64,000 nucleotides of DNA from Pelomonas sp047654785 (GTDB lineage: Bacteria; Pseudomonadota; Gammaproteobacteria; Burkholderiales; Burkholderiaceae_C): positions 186,001 through 250,000 of the forward strand of contig NZ_JASGKQ010000002.1 of the NCBI RefSeq assembly GCF_047654785.1, in the 5' to 3' direction. The position numbers were made by a program, and so were the translations under genes. Positions 20,869 to 30,059 of this stretch are shown here, in pieces. The notes beneath the pieces were generated by a model. The model was given only the letters and a program-made list of their open reading frames with translations. It did no database searches and had not been told where the DNA came from. Numbering within the stretch: the stretch's first letter is position 1; every line of letters starts with the position of its first letter.

Positions 20869-21273
20869 TCACTTCAGGTGGCTGTTGATCAGCTTGGTCA
20901 TCTCGAACATGTCGGCCTTGGCCTTGCCGAAGATTTCCTTCAGCTTGGCGTCGGCGTTGATGACGCGCTTCTGCAGTTCGTCCTGCAGCTTGTTCTTCTT
21001 GATGTACTCCCAGACCTTCTTGGTCACGTCGGTGCGCGGCAGCGGGGCCGCGCCGACGATGGCCGCGAGCGCGGCGCTGGGGGTCAGGGCCTTCATGAAG
21101 GCGGCGTTGGGCGTGCGCTTCTTGGCCGGGTCCGCGGCCTTCTTGGCCGCGGTTGCCTTCTTCGCGGGCGCGGCGGCCTTCTTCGCCGGGTCCGCCGCCT
21201 TCTTCGCCGGGGCGGCCTTCTTGGCCGGCGCCGCTGCCTTCTTCGCGGGCGCGGCCTTCTTCGCAGTTGCCAT
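20869..21273 (-). CDS. SWIB/MDM2-domain protein with Lys/Ala-rich N-terminal tail
   Basis: This 134-residue protein begins with a histone-H1-like tail of degenerate KKAAPAKKAA repeats (about residues 4-52). A SWIB/MDM2 fold follows (PSAALAAIVG, TDVTKKVWEYIKKN, LQD, INADAKLKEIFG, MFEMTKLINSHLK). Such proteins are DNA-associated in Burkholderiales and Chlamydiae; a nucleoid or transcription role is inferred. The repetitive tail in DNA (21120-21260) is coding and not a non-coding tandem repeat. Confidence 0.88.
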   Translation of the reverse strand: MATAKKAAPAKKAAAPAKKAAPAKKAADPAKKAAAPAKKATAAKKAADPAKKRTPNAAFMKALTPSAALAAIVGAAPLPRTDVTKKVWEYIKKNKLQDELQKRVINADAKLKEIFGKAKADMFEMTKLINSHLK

Positions 21274-21465
21274 GTCGATTCACTCCATCAAAAGTTGTTG
21301 ATGTGCCGGGTCCGGGTGAAGGCCGCGTAAGCCTTCAATACTCGCTGGCACCCTGCGGCGGCGATGGTACTGCGCTCCCTCTGGGAAGAGAAGGATTTCT
21401 AGGCGTGAAAAGGCCGCATCCGCCCATCGGCGGGGGTGAAAACCGCGGGTTGTCGTGGCCGTGCA

Positions 21466-22860
21466 TCAATACACGTCGCGGCGGTAGCGTCCCTGCACCG
21501 TGAGCTCGTCGAGCCGCGCGTCGCCGAGCACGTCGCGCAGCACGTCCTCGACGCCGCCGGCCATGCCCTGCAGGCTGCCGCAGACGTAGAGGGCCGCGCC
21601 GGCCGCCACCCACTCGCGCAGCTGCGCCGCCTGCTCGGCGAGGCGGTGCTGCACGTAGCGGCGCTCGGGCTGGTCGCGCGAGAACACCCAGTCCACATGG
21701 GCCAGCACGCCGCTGCGCTGCCAGGCCTCGACGTCGGCGCGGTAGAGCGCGTCGTGCTCGGCCTCGCGCTCGCCGAACAGCAGCCAGCAGGCCGGCGCGG
21801 CGGCTTGCGCGGCACGCGCCTTCAGGTGCGCGCGCAGGCCCGCCAGGCCGGTGCCGTTGCCGATCAGGATCAGCGGGCGTTGCGCGTTGTCGCCGATGCG
21901 GAAGCCCGTGTGCGCGCGCAGCCGCAGCGCGACGGTGTCGCCGACGGCGGCCTGCGCGCACAGCTGCGACGAGGCCAGGCCCGGGCTACCGTCGCTGCGC
22001 TGCGCCTGGCGCACGAGCAGGTGCAGCCGCCCGTCGGCGGGCAGCGAGGCGATGGAGTATTCGCGCGGCCGCTGCGGGTCGGCGGCGGGCTGCATCTGCA
22101 CCAGGTCGCCCGCCTCCCAGTGCGGCAGCGCGCTGCCCTCGGGCGGCGCCAGTTCGAGGTGGCAGACGGGCTCGCCCTGGCTGCCGGGGTTGAGCCGCTC
22201 CCGCCGCAGCAGCCGCCAGGGCTGGAAGTCCGGCGCCGTCCAGTCCGGCAGGTCCAGCGTGCCGGCGATGTGGCTGAGCTGCTCGCGCCAGCGCTGCAGC
22301 GCGGCGGCGTCGCTGCAGTCCACCTCGATGCACTCGAACAGCGGCTGCGCGCCCTGGCGGCGCAACCAGTCGTCCAGCAGCCGGCCGAAGCCGCAGTAGT
22401 GCTTGTAGCTGCTGTCGCCGAGCGCGAGCAGGCCGAAGTGCAGGCCGGACAGGCCGGCGCCGCCGGCCGCGCCCATGACCTGGCGCACGAAGGCGGCGGC
22501 GCCGTCGGGCGCGTCGCCCTCGCCGTAGGTGCTGGCGATCAGCAGCGCGCGCTCGGCCGCCTGCAGCTCGGCGTGCGTGACCTCGCCCAGCGCCGCGAGC
22601 CGCACGGGCACGCCGGCCAGGTGCAGCGCGCGGGCGGTCTGCCAGGCGATCTCCTCGGCCTGGCCGGTCTGGCTGGCGTGCAGCACCAGCAGCGGCGCCT
22701 GGCCGTCGGCGGCCGGCAGCAGCGCCTGCGCCGCGGCGGCGGCCGCCTGGGCGCGGCGGCGCTGGCGCCACGCGATGCCGCCGCACAGCAGCGCGTACAG
22801 CGCCACGCCCAGCAGCGCCAGCGCGATGCGCTCCGGCGCGAGCGTCGCCAGCGCGTTCAC
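21466..22860 (-). CDS. Membrane-anchored flavodoxin/FAD-NADPH reductase (CysJ-like)
   Basis: This 464-residue protein starts at GTG 22860, overlapping the apbE stop by 4 bp (GTGA). It has an N-terminal transmembrane helix (about residues 9-28), a flavodoxin domain (HASQTGQAEEIA, STYGEGDAPDG, LGDSSYKHYCGFG), an FAD-binding domain (PREYSIAS), and an NADPH-binding end (GNGTGLAGLRAHL, CGSLQGM). This is sulfite-reductase-alpha architecture with a membrane anchor. In this operon it probably feeds electrons from cytoplasmic NADPH into the PepSY/DUF2271 flavin relay used for ferric iron reduction (inference from context). Confidence 0.88.
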   Translation of the reverse strand: MNALATLAPERIALALLGVALYALLCGGIAWRQRRRAQAAAAAAQALLPAADGQAPLLVLHASQTGQAEEIAWQTARALHLAGVPVRLAALGEVTHAELQAAERALLIASTYGEGDAPDGAAAFVRQVMGAAGGAGLSGLHFGLLALGDSSYKHYCGFGRLLDDWLRRQGAQPLFECIEVDCSDAAALQRWREQLSHIAGTLDLPDWTAPDFQPWRLLRRERLNPGSQGEPVCHLELAPPEGSALPHWEAGDLVQMQPAADPQRPREYSIASLPADGRLHLLVRQAQRSDGSPGLASSQLCAQAAVGDTVALRLRAHTGFRIGDNAQRPLILIGNGTGLAGLRAHLKARAAQAAAPACWLLFGEREAEHDALYRADVEAWQRSGVLAHVDWVFSRDQPERRYVQHRLAEQAAQLREWVAAGAALYVCGSLQGMAGGVEDVLRDVLGDARLDELTVQGRYRRDVY

Positions 22861-23894
22861 TGGGCCAGCTCCAGCAGGGCCGGCGACAGCCGTTCGTCGA
22901 CGCCGCCGTCGGCGCGGCGGACCAGCCAGCGGGCCGCGATGCGCTCGCGGCGGGCGAGCGCCAGGCCGTCGTCGGGGCCGAGCACGGTCAGCGCGGTGGA
23001 CCAGGCGTCGGCCCACATGCACTGCGCATGCACGACGCTGACCGAGGCGGGCGCATGCGCGACCGGGCGGCCGCTCCGCGGGTCGATGGTGTGCGCATGG
23101 CGGCGGCCGTCGGCGGCGGTGAAGAAGCGCCGGTAGTCGCCGGAGGTGGCGACGGACAGGCCGTGCAGCGCCAGCCGCGTGGCCGGCAGCGCCGGGCTCG
23201 CGGCGATGTCGGGCGGGGTTTCGAGGTCCACCCACCAGGGCTGGGCGTCGGGCTTGAGGCCGTGGCCGCGCAGCTCGCCGCCGATCTCGACCAGGCAGTG
23301 CCGCACGCCCAGGGCGCGCAGCGTGTCGGCGACGAGGTCGACCGCATAGCCCTTGGCGATGCCGGAGAAGTCCAGCCGCAGGCCGCCCGGCTGCAGCACG
23401 CGGGCGCCGTCCACGCGCAGCCGGCGCCAGCCGCCGTGCGCGAGCGCGGCGGCGCAGGCGGCGGCATCGGGCGCCGTGAAGCCGGGGGCGTCGAAGCGCT
23501 GCGGGCCGGGGCCGAAGCCCCACAGGTCCACCAGCGCGCCGGCGGCGGGGTCGAAGGCGCCGTCGCTGGCGGCGGCCACCCGCAGCGCGCAGTCCAGCAC
23601 GCCCATCAGCTCATCGGGCAGCGCATGCCAGCTGCCGGCCGGCGCGGCGTTGAAGCGGCTGAGCGCCGAGTCGGCCAGCCAGGTGCTCATCTGCTCGATG
23701 ACCAGCCGCAGGCAGGCGTCGATGGCCGGCGCCCATGCGGCCGGCTGCGCGAGGCCGGCGAGCGCCAGCACGCGCCAGGTGGTGCCCATCGTGGCGCCGC
23801 CCAGCGCATGCAGCCGCGCGCCGAGCGCGGGCTCGGCCTGCGGCTCCAGTTGCAGCGGCACGAGCACGCGCGGCTCGGCCAGGGACGGACTCAT
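22857..23894 (-). CDS. apbE: FAD:protein FMN transferase
   Basis: This 345-residue ApbE enzyme transfers FMN from FAD to a Thr/Ser of periplasmic redox proteins. Family landmarks are GGATMGTTWRV, DFSGIAKGYAVD, EIGGELRGHG and HTIDPRSGRPV. No lipoprotein signal is obvious at the chosen ATG (23894), but the frame continues upstream. The likely client is the DUF2271 protein two genes upstream, which carries a flavinylation-type SSAT motif. The stop overlaps the next gene's GTG start. Confidence 0.9.
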   Translation of the reverse strand: MSPSLAEPRVLVPLQLEPQAEPALGARLHALGGATMGTTWRVLALAGLAQPAAWAPAIDACLRLVIEQMSTWLADSALSRFNAAPAGSWHALPDELMGVLDCALRVAAASDGAFDPAAGALVDLWGFGPGPQRFDAPGFTAPDAAACAAALAHGGWRRLRVDGARVLQPGGLRLDFSGIAKGYAVDLVADTLRALGVRHCLVEIGGELRGHGLKPDAQPWWVDLETPPDIAASPALPATRLALHGLSVATSGDYRRFFTAADGRRHAHTIDPRSGRPVAHAPASVSVVHAQCMWADAWSTALTVLGPDDGLALARRERIAARWLVRRADGGVDERLSPALLELAQ

Positions 23895-23935
23895 GTCGGT
23901 ATTCAGTTCGGTATTCAAGGGCCCAAGGGCCGAGC

Positions 23936-24062
23936 GCCGGGCCGCTCCCAAGCCGGCCCGTTGGGCGATGCATGCGGCTCGATGCCGCATGCATCGCCAT
24001 CCTCTCGCGATCGACCAGACCCGCGCGCGTTCAGCGCCGCGGGCCTGGGCGAGGGGCATCCA
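23936..24062. repeat. Intergenic repeat A, copy 1, with 15-bp hairpin
   Basis: This segment of about 127 bp lies between the DUF4198 stop and apbE. It shares its ends with the copy at 50631-50760 (CGCCGGGCCGCTCCCAAG at one end, CGCGCGCGTTCAGCG and CTGGGCGAGGGG at the other). The middle holds a perfect 15-bp stem (23964-23978 / 23984-23998) whose sequence differs from the stem in the other copy. Confidence 0.7.
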
Positions 24063-24899
<837 letters not shown>

Positions 24900-24918
24900 G
24901 GGAGTGCTCCTAGGGGGT

Positions 24919-25437
24919 TCAGGGTTTGACGGTGAGGCTGACCGCGCCGAGCTCATGCTCGCCCTTCGCGGTGGCCGTGGCGGCGGCGGCCTTGGCCGGC
25001 CACTGGAACGGAACCTTGACGACCTCGCGGCCGCCCACTTCGCGGGCCGCCTCGATGACGAGCTGGTAGTCGCCGGCCGGCAGCGTGGCCAGCGGGCCCT
25101 TGGCGCCGCTGAAGCTGACGCTGTGCTCGCCGGGCGCGCGCGTGGCGCTGCTGAGGCCGTCGGCCGGCAGGGCCAGGTCGCGGCCGCTCTTGCGCCACCA
25201 GGCCCGCATGTCCTTGAGCCACTTGCTGCCTTCGTTGTTCTTCATCTTCACGTCGTACCAGACGGCCAGGTTGGCGGCGACGCTCTGGTCGGCCTTCTCG
25301 ACCCAGATGGCGACGTAGGGCCGGTGGTATTCGGCCACGGCCAGGCGCGGGATTTCGAGCTTGAGCGCCAGTTCGGCGGCATGGCCCGGCAGGGCCACCG
25401 TCGCGGCGGCCAGGGCGAAGGAGTAGCGGAGTTGCAT
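24919..25437 (-). CDS. DUF2271 periplasmic protein, predicted flavinylation target
   Basis: This 172-residue protein has a signal peptide (cleavage near GHA, residue 20) and the DUF2271 pattern: YVAIWVEKAD, WLKDMRAWWRKSGR, then DGLSSATRAPGEHSVSF. The DGLSSAT segment matches the D-x-x-(S/T)-x-A-T motif to which ApbE attaches FMN, making T99 the predicted acceptor. It would then act as a periplasmic electron carrier between the PepSY membrane protein and iron. It is 19 bp downstream of the DUF4198 start region and in the same operon. Confidence 0.88.
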   Translation of the reverse strand: MQLRYSFALAAATVALPGHAAELALKLEIPRLAVAEYHRPYVAIWVEKADQSVAANLAVWYDVKMKNNEGSKWLKDMRAWWRKSGRDLALPADGLSSATRAPGEHSVSFSGAKGPLATLPAGDYQLVIEAAREVGGREVVKVPFQWPAKAAAATATAKGEHELGAVSLTVKP

Positions 25438-25457
25438 GGAAAGCCCTCGTGGTGATG

Positions 25458-26090
25458 TCAGTGGATGAACAGGATGGCGAGCAGGAAAGGCAGCAACAGC
25501 CCCAGGCCGACCATGGGCCAGGTGCTCGGGCGGTTGGTGGCGTGCATCTTCAGGATCAGCAGGCCGGTGATGGAGAACACCAGGCAGGCGACCGCGAAGA
25601 CGTCGATGAACCAGCTCCAGGCGGTACCGGTGTGGCGGCCCTTGTGCAGGTCGTTGAAATAGGAGATCCAGCCGCGCTCGGTCAGCTCGTACTCGACGGC
25701 GCCGCTGTCGCGCTGCACGCGCAGCCAGGCGTCGCCGCCGGGGCGCGGCAGCGGCAGGTAGATCTCCTCGGGCGACCATTCGGCGTCGCGCCCGTCCAGG
25801 CGCAGCTTCAGCGTGTCGGCCAGCCAGCTGCGCAGCTCGGGCGTCAGCGGGGCCTTGCGCTCGTCCTCGTCGTCGGCGGGCTTCAGCTGCAGCAGCAGCG
25901 GCGCGGGCAGCTGGCCCTTGAGCTGGGTGACGACGGGCGTGGCGCCGATGTCGGCGGCGTGGTTCAGCGTGATGCCGGTGACGGAGAACAGCAACATGCC
26001 GATCAGGCACAGCGCGGAGCTGATCCAGTGCCACTGGTGCAGCGTCTTGAGCCAGGCGGAGCGCTGGGCGGAGGCGGAGGGTGCGGCCAT
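25458..26090 (-). CDS. PepSY-associated transmembrane protein
   Basis: This 210-residue inner-membrane protein has a WLKTLHQWHWISSALCL start, one N-terminal helix, a periplasmic PepSY-like domain, the LHKGRHTG motif, and two C-terminal helices. This is the core membrane subunit of PepSY electron-transfer systems, and the conserved His residues may bind haem (inference). An upstream in-frame ATG at 26111 would overlap piuC; I chose ATG 26090, 5 bp after the piuC stop. Confidence 0.85.
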   Translation of the reverse strand: MAAPSASAQRSAWLKTLHQWHWISSALCLIGMLLFSVTGITLNHAADIGATPVVTQLKGQLPAPLLLQLKPADDEDERKAPLTPELRSWLADTLKLRLDGRDAEWSPEEIYLPLPRPGGDAWLRVQRDSGAVEYELTERGWISYFNDLHKGRHTGTAWSWFIDVFAVACLVFSITGLLILKMHATNRPSTWPMVGLGLLLPFLLAILFIH

Positions 26091-26095
26091 GGCGG

Positions 26096-26776
26096 TCAGG
26101 TCTCGGCCCATTGCCGCAGCAGGTTGTGGTAGTGGTGGGTCAGCGCCTTGGTGTCGGCGTCGTCGCCGAGGCGGCCGCGCAGGCGCTGGATGGTCTGGTC
26201 CAGCTCGAACAGCATCGTGCGGCGGCCGTCGTCGCGCACCAGGCTCTGGGTCCAGAAGAAGGAGGCCACGCGCGCACCGCGCGTGACCGGCTCGACGCGG
26301 TGCAGGCTGCTGCTGGCGTAGACGACCATGTCGCCCGCCGGCAGCTTGACCTCGTGCTCGCCGTAGGTGTCGGTGACGATGAGCTCGCCGCCGTCGTACT
26401 CCTCGGGCTCGCACAGGAAGACGGTGGTGGACACGTCGCTGCGCAGCGGCTGCTCGGTGCCGGCCTGGCGCATCAGCGCGCCGTCCACGTGCAGCCCGTA
26501 GTGCTCGCCGCCTTCGTAGCGGTTGAACAGCGGCGCCAGCGTGCGCAGCGGCAGCGCCGCCGAGATGAACAGCGGATGGCGCGCGAGCACCTGCCGGATG
26601 TGGTCGCCGATCTGCCGGCCCACGGGGTGGTCCACCGGCAGCTGGCGGTTGCGCTTGACCTGCGCGCCCTGGGCGCCGACGGTCTCGCGGCCGTCGGTCC
26701 AGTCGGCCGCGTCCAGGCCGCGGCGCATTTCGCGCACGTCGTCTTTGCTGAGGATGGCGGGGATATGGAGCAGCAT
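26096..26776 (-). CDS. piuC: Fe(II)/2-oxoglutarate-dependent PiuC dioxygenase (copy 1)
   Basis: This 226-residue PKHD-type hydroxylase has the iron triad H96, D98 and H159, at the same positions as in the family type, plus the Arg of TRGAR for 2-oxoglutarate. PiuC genes accompany catecholate siderophore receptors and are iron-regulated. The start ATG gives MLLHIPAIL, matching copy 2 at 33642. It heads the flavin electron-transfer operon. Its receptor neighbour (30382-32727) is now 3.6 kb away because an AT-rich island lies between them. Confidence 0.93.
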   Translation of the reverse strand: MLLHIPAILSKDDVREMRRGLDAADWTDGRETVGAQGAQVKRNRQLPVDHPVGRQIGDHIRQVLARHPLFISAALPLRTLAPLFNRYEGGEHYGLHVDGALMRQAGTEQPLRSDVSTTVFLCEPEEYDGGELIVTDTYGEHEVKLPAGDMVVYASSSLHRVEPVTRGARVASFFWTQSLVRDDGRRTMLFELDQTIQRLRGRLGDDADTKALTHHYHNLLRQWAET

Positions 26777-26921
26777 GGCTGGAGTGGCCAAGCCCGCGCC
26801 GGTGCGAAGTCGGCGCAGGCTCGGTGTTGGCTAGAGCCCATCCTTGTTGATCAGTGTTGATCAGGAGAGGTGATGGGGCTTAAGTTCGACGTATTGGTAT
26901 TATCCCTTATCACGTTGGATG

Positions 26922-28303
26922 CTAAAACACTTGAGAGGTTGCCTTAGTACTTATTACCGCTTGCGCCGCCTTAACGAACGCGTCGAGGTCAGGCGGGGAA
27001 AGCCAAAGCGGCGTTGAAACGCGAAGCGGCCACTCCACTGCGGACGAAGAGTCGCGTTGGAACCTAACGACCCGTGCAGTATAGCCATGCTCCGAGCGGA
27101 GCCTTGCAACTACTTCTCGAGCCTTTCCCTCATTTTGCACATCAATGGGATTGGTGAACGGGTTAAAGGTCAGCAACCCAGAGGAAAGCTCTGAAGTCTC
27201 TGAAAAGCCATAAATCCGATCACTACCCCATTGCGAGGCAACCAACTTCCTGAAATAGGCGGCCAAACTGAGCGTGTATCCAGAAATCTTGGAGCGGCCA
27301 ATTTCAGAGTACACATCGCAGGAGTTGGCCAGCGCCTGGAAAGTGGGCAGCTTTGATGACGAAATTTTGGAGAGCGCAGACGCGACGTCCTGATCACCAC
27401 CAGTTACTTTGTAAACCATTGAAGGAGCAGCTTGCCCTCTCCTCATTAATAGAATTCCAGTGCCATTTGCACCAGCCTGCCACTTGCTTCCCGAGGTGAC
27501 CAGGTAATCAAGATTCAACGCATTGAAGTCAAACTCAACCATTCCAAGAAGATGTGCCGCGTCGCAAATGCTGAGCATCTCATGCTCGCGCGCCAAGTTG
27601 GCCAGCGCCGCAATCGGCAACATGAGGCCCGTCACGTAGGTGGGAGAAGACCAAAGCAAAGCTTTTGGCTTCTTGCCAGAGGTTTTTAGTGCCTTTATCC
27701 GTTGGCGGAAAGATCCGCGATCTCTTCTGCGCCGGACACTTGCAGTGGAAGGTTTACAACCGCTATTTCTATCTGAAATATGTGGCGGGCGGATCTCAAA
27801 AAAGCAAGAATGCTCGGATGTTCTTGATTGGATGTAACCACCACTTGTCCCGGTTCCCAAGCCAAGCCGAGAAGTAGTTTCATCATGCCATCAGTTGCGC
27901 TGTCGACAAATGCAACCTGGCTCAAATCCACCCCGAGATTACGAGCCATTCTCAAGCGCTCGTCGCGCGGCTCGACCAAATCATCTTGAGTGAGACTGGT
28001 GGAAAGAGTTTTTCTCAGCGTGGATGCCGCGAGAATCTTAGAGGTCGACGATGGCTTCGTTAGATCGGCATCAATGTCGAAATAGATCTTGTTGCCAGTT
28101 CGCCCAGTAAATAGCTTCCTGCTGCGAGACCAGAAGTCAGAGTCAGCCAGCAGGTCGCTGTAGAGACTTTCGCTCGATTGATAGTCGCCTCCGCCACCAC
28201 AGGCTTGCAACGCAGTCAAAACTCCAGCGCCTGATCCAACGCCCAGGATGCGAAGGAACTCGCGGCGGCGCCGCCCGGAAATCTCTTTCTCTTCGATATT
28301 CAT
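26922..28303 (-). pseudogene. Exported class V aminotransferase, frameshifted
   Basis: Two overlapping frames encode one protein. The first (28303 to about 27700) has a twin-arginine leader (RRREFLRILGVG), a lipobox-like LQAC and the start of a class V PLP fold. It stops at 27695 just after ADLSANG. The other frame continues RIKALKTSGKKPKALLWSSPTYVTG with DAAH and SGSKWQAGANGTG, which hold the pyridine-binding Asp and PLP Lys, and ends at 26922. One missing base near 27700 explains the break. Catalytic residues are otherwise intact, so the lesion is recent or a sequencing error. An exported PLP enzyme is unusual; relatives include isopenicillin-epimerase-like proteins. It is the last gene of the island operon. 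Confidence 0.75.
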
Positions 28304-28316
28304 GGTTGCCCTTTGC

Positions 28317-28652
28317 TTATAATTTTGGCTTGCAGAACGAAGCATCAATAGCCTTAACTAACGCCGCAAGGCCGAAAGATGCAAGGAAGCAGGGGGCCAA
28401 CAGCGTCCGGGTCCAGAGAAATGCAGGTATGGAGGCGCAAAGTGAAGTTATGCCGATAAACGACCAACTCCACGAGTTGAAGGGGGTAATCCGCTGTGAT
28501 CGATCAATTATCCATGAATCTAGCCAAAACATTGGAGCGATCAACGCTGCGCTGACGGCAAGTCGGTCGTCGAACCAATATCCGGCCCCTGCGCCGGCCA
28601 GCAATACCGCAGTCACGAAGGCCATGGCTTTGCTGTGTCGCTTGGTCAACAT
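28317..28652 (-). CDS. Small multi-spanning membrane protein of island operon
   Basis: This 111-residue protein has about four hydrophobic segments (residues 8-25, 30-47, 62-80, 83-100). No family is recognised. Its start overlaps the end of the preceding 122-residue gene by 7 bp and its stop is 13 bp before the aminotransferase, so it belongs to the same operon. An immunity or export-related role is possible given its position next to a small hydrophobic product (inference). The composition is AT-rich. Confidence 0.6.
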   Translation of the reverse strand: MLTKRHSKAMAFVTAVLLAGAGAGYWFDDRLAVSAALIAPMFWLDSWIIDRSQRITPFNSWSWSFIGITSLCASIPAFLWTRTLLAPCFLASFGLAALVKAIDASFCKPKL

Positions 28653-29014
28653 TCCGGAAGCCCTTCCTCGTCACCATCTTCCCAACTATCGTCAAGAACC
28701 GTTGAGCAACCGGCATACGCCAAGCTCGCAGCGTATCTGCCCAATGCGATATTCGCACCGCTGTAAGAAAATACGGCAAGTCCCACACCGCCCGCGAAGG
28801 CAGTACATATCAATCCGACCCCAGTGTTCTCCTTCACGACATCAGCGCCATACGAGTTTTTGATGGCAAATGTGTACGACCCATTACCTTCTTTGTTCAC
28901 AGTGGCTTTCCAGCCCGCCGGCAGGTTGGCGGTGAGAATTTGCCCCCCACTGTTTGGGGGTTTGCACACGGTGGCACCCTGGATGGTTGCGCTGTATTCG
29001 TTGATGTATCGCAC
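28646..29014 (-). CDS. 122-residue protein with Gly/Ala-rich hydrophobic C-half; candidate modified peptide
   Basis: It starts at GTG 29014, 2 bp after the JmjC stop, with a strong GGAGG seven bases upstream. The N-half is polar (PPNSGGQILTANLPAGW). Residues about 64-107 are Gly/Ala-rich and hydrophobic (GVGLICTAFAGGVGLAVFSY, then SYSGANIALG), followed by an acidic tail ending in Cys. Four cysteines are present. I recognise no family. Size, composition and tight coupling to an oxygenase resemble a ribosomally made peptide precursor or bacteriocin, but this is inference. A plain membrane-associated protein is the alternative. Confidence 0.6.
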   Translation of the reverse strand: MRYINEYSATIQGATVCKPPNSGGQILTANLPAGWKATVNKEGNGSYTFAIKNSYGADVVKENTGVGLICTAFAGGVGLAVFSYSGANIALGRYAASLAYAGCSTVLDDSWEDGDEEGLPEC

Positions 29015-29016
29015 CT

Positions 29017-29955
29017 CTATTCCTCCGCTCGGAAATTTTCAGAAATAAAATTTTCGAAATGGACCAGCTTGTTCCGCTTGTACAAGCTTTCCCTCTCTAG
29101 CGAGTATTGCTGGTGGTTCTCGTCTTTGGCGCATTCTTCAGCAAACACCTTCAGGGCAAAATTTATTTGTTTCCCAAATTCTTCGGGCGACGACACAGAT
29201 CTCCTCAACTCAATCTTCTGATCAGCTTTGCTCATCAGCACCCATCTGAGGTAATCGTGGAGTCGCAGCGTGTGTACTCCACAAGAGATATGCATTGATG
29301 GCTCAGCGCCCACGGTTTCAGTTTCATGCCACCAACCTCTGGGAACATATAGGATATCGCCAGGCGACAGTACTCTGTCAACCACTAGTTCAAGTTTCTC
29401 ATCCGGGTCAACACCATTCGATTTGTGCAGTGTGCTCGGCTGATTGTAAAGCGGTAGCTCCATCGTTGGTCGATAGACCTTCCATCGTTTCTTGCCAATC
29501 ACTTGAACTGCGAATACGCAATGTCGATCCCAGTGCGATCCAAAAGTCCTGGACCGTCCCTTGGAGACATACGCGTTCCCAAGAACGATGTTTTTCGAAA
29601 TTTGCGCCAAGTCACTGCAAACTCGAGAACCCAGGACACTGTATCTATCAAAACGATTTACAACGAGCGATGCGCCCTGGCGAAACCGCTCCTCGATTTC
29701 CTCAACTTTGTACTCGTGGATCACATTTTGATTTTCTTCAATCGCTACGAGGTAATCAGGTGGAGAAAGTCGTTCGCTTTGGAAGAAGCGGACCTCACCG
29801 CCGACGGGATTTATTCCATGAAAGTCCCGAGAGAAGTCGCTCCATTCGTAATTGAGTCCATGAAGGGCTCCTTCAAAGAAGGCTACCTTTTTCTCAAAAA
29901 TCTCGCGGAAATCTGATTCGCCCAGCTTCAAGTCAATAATAGGTTTGCGGCTCAT
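29017..29955 (-). CDS. JmjC/cupin-like 2-oxoglutarate oxygenase
   Basis: This 312-residue protein has a JmjC-type double-stranded beta-helix. GSHWDRHCVF gives the HxD pair H141 and D143, VQVIGKKRWKVYRP is the typical following strand, and SPGDILYVPRGWWHETE gives the distal H210. Relatives hydroxylate ribosomal proteins, tRNA or peptides. It is the first gene of the AT-rich island operon (JmjC, 122-residue protein, membrane protein, exported aminotransferase). The small protein it is coupled to is the most obvious candidate substrate (inference). Confidence 0.82.
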   Translation of the reverse strand: MSRKPIIDLKLGESDFREIFEKKVAFFEGALHGLNYEWSDFSRDFHGINPVGGEVRFFQSERLSPPDYLVAIEENQNVIHEYKVEEIEERFRQGASLVVNRFDRYSVLGSRVCSDLAQISKNIVLGNAYVSKGRSRTFGSHWDRHCVFAVQVIGKKRWKVYRPTMELPLYNQPSTLHKSNGVDPDEKLELVVDRVLSPGDILYVPRGWWHETETVGAEPSMHISCGVHTLRLHDYLRWVLMSKADQKIELRRSVSSPEEFGKQINFALKVFAEECAKDENHQQYSLERESLYKRNKLVHFENFISENFRAEE

Positions 29956-29993
29956 GGTTGGAAAATGGTTGTAGACGGGATTGGCACGCGAAA

Positions 29994-30003
29994 TCTACGT
30001 AGA
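29994..30003. promoter_or_regulatory. Palindrome in front of the island operon
   Basis: TCTACGTAGA is a perfect 10-bp palindrome 39 bp upstream of the JmjC start. It may be an operator for the island operon. The gap 29956-30381 otherwise holds only the piuC relic described next and no other gene I can support. Confidence 0.25.
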
Positions 30004-30059
30004 AATTGTCAGCATAGAAATGGCTGGTCAGCGCGATTTCATCTATAGCCGGTGAGTAG

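Noticed and set aside
21120..21265. Apparent tandem DNA repeat of about 15-18 bp units
   Set aside because: It encodes the Lys/Ala-rich tail of the SWIB protein; no independent repeat or CRISPR-like spacing.
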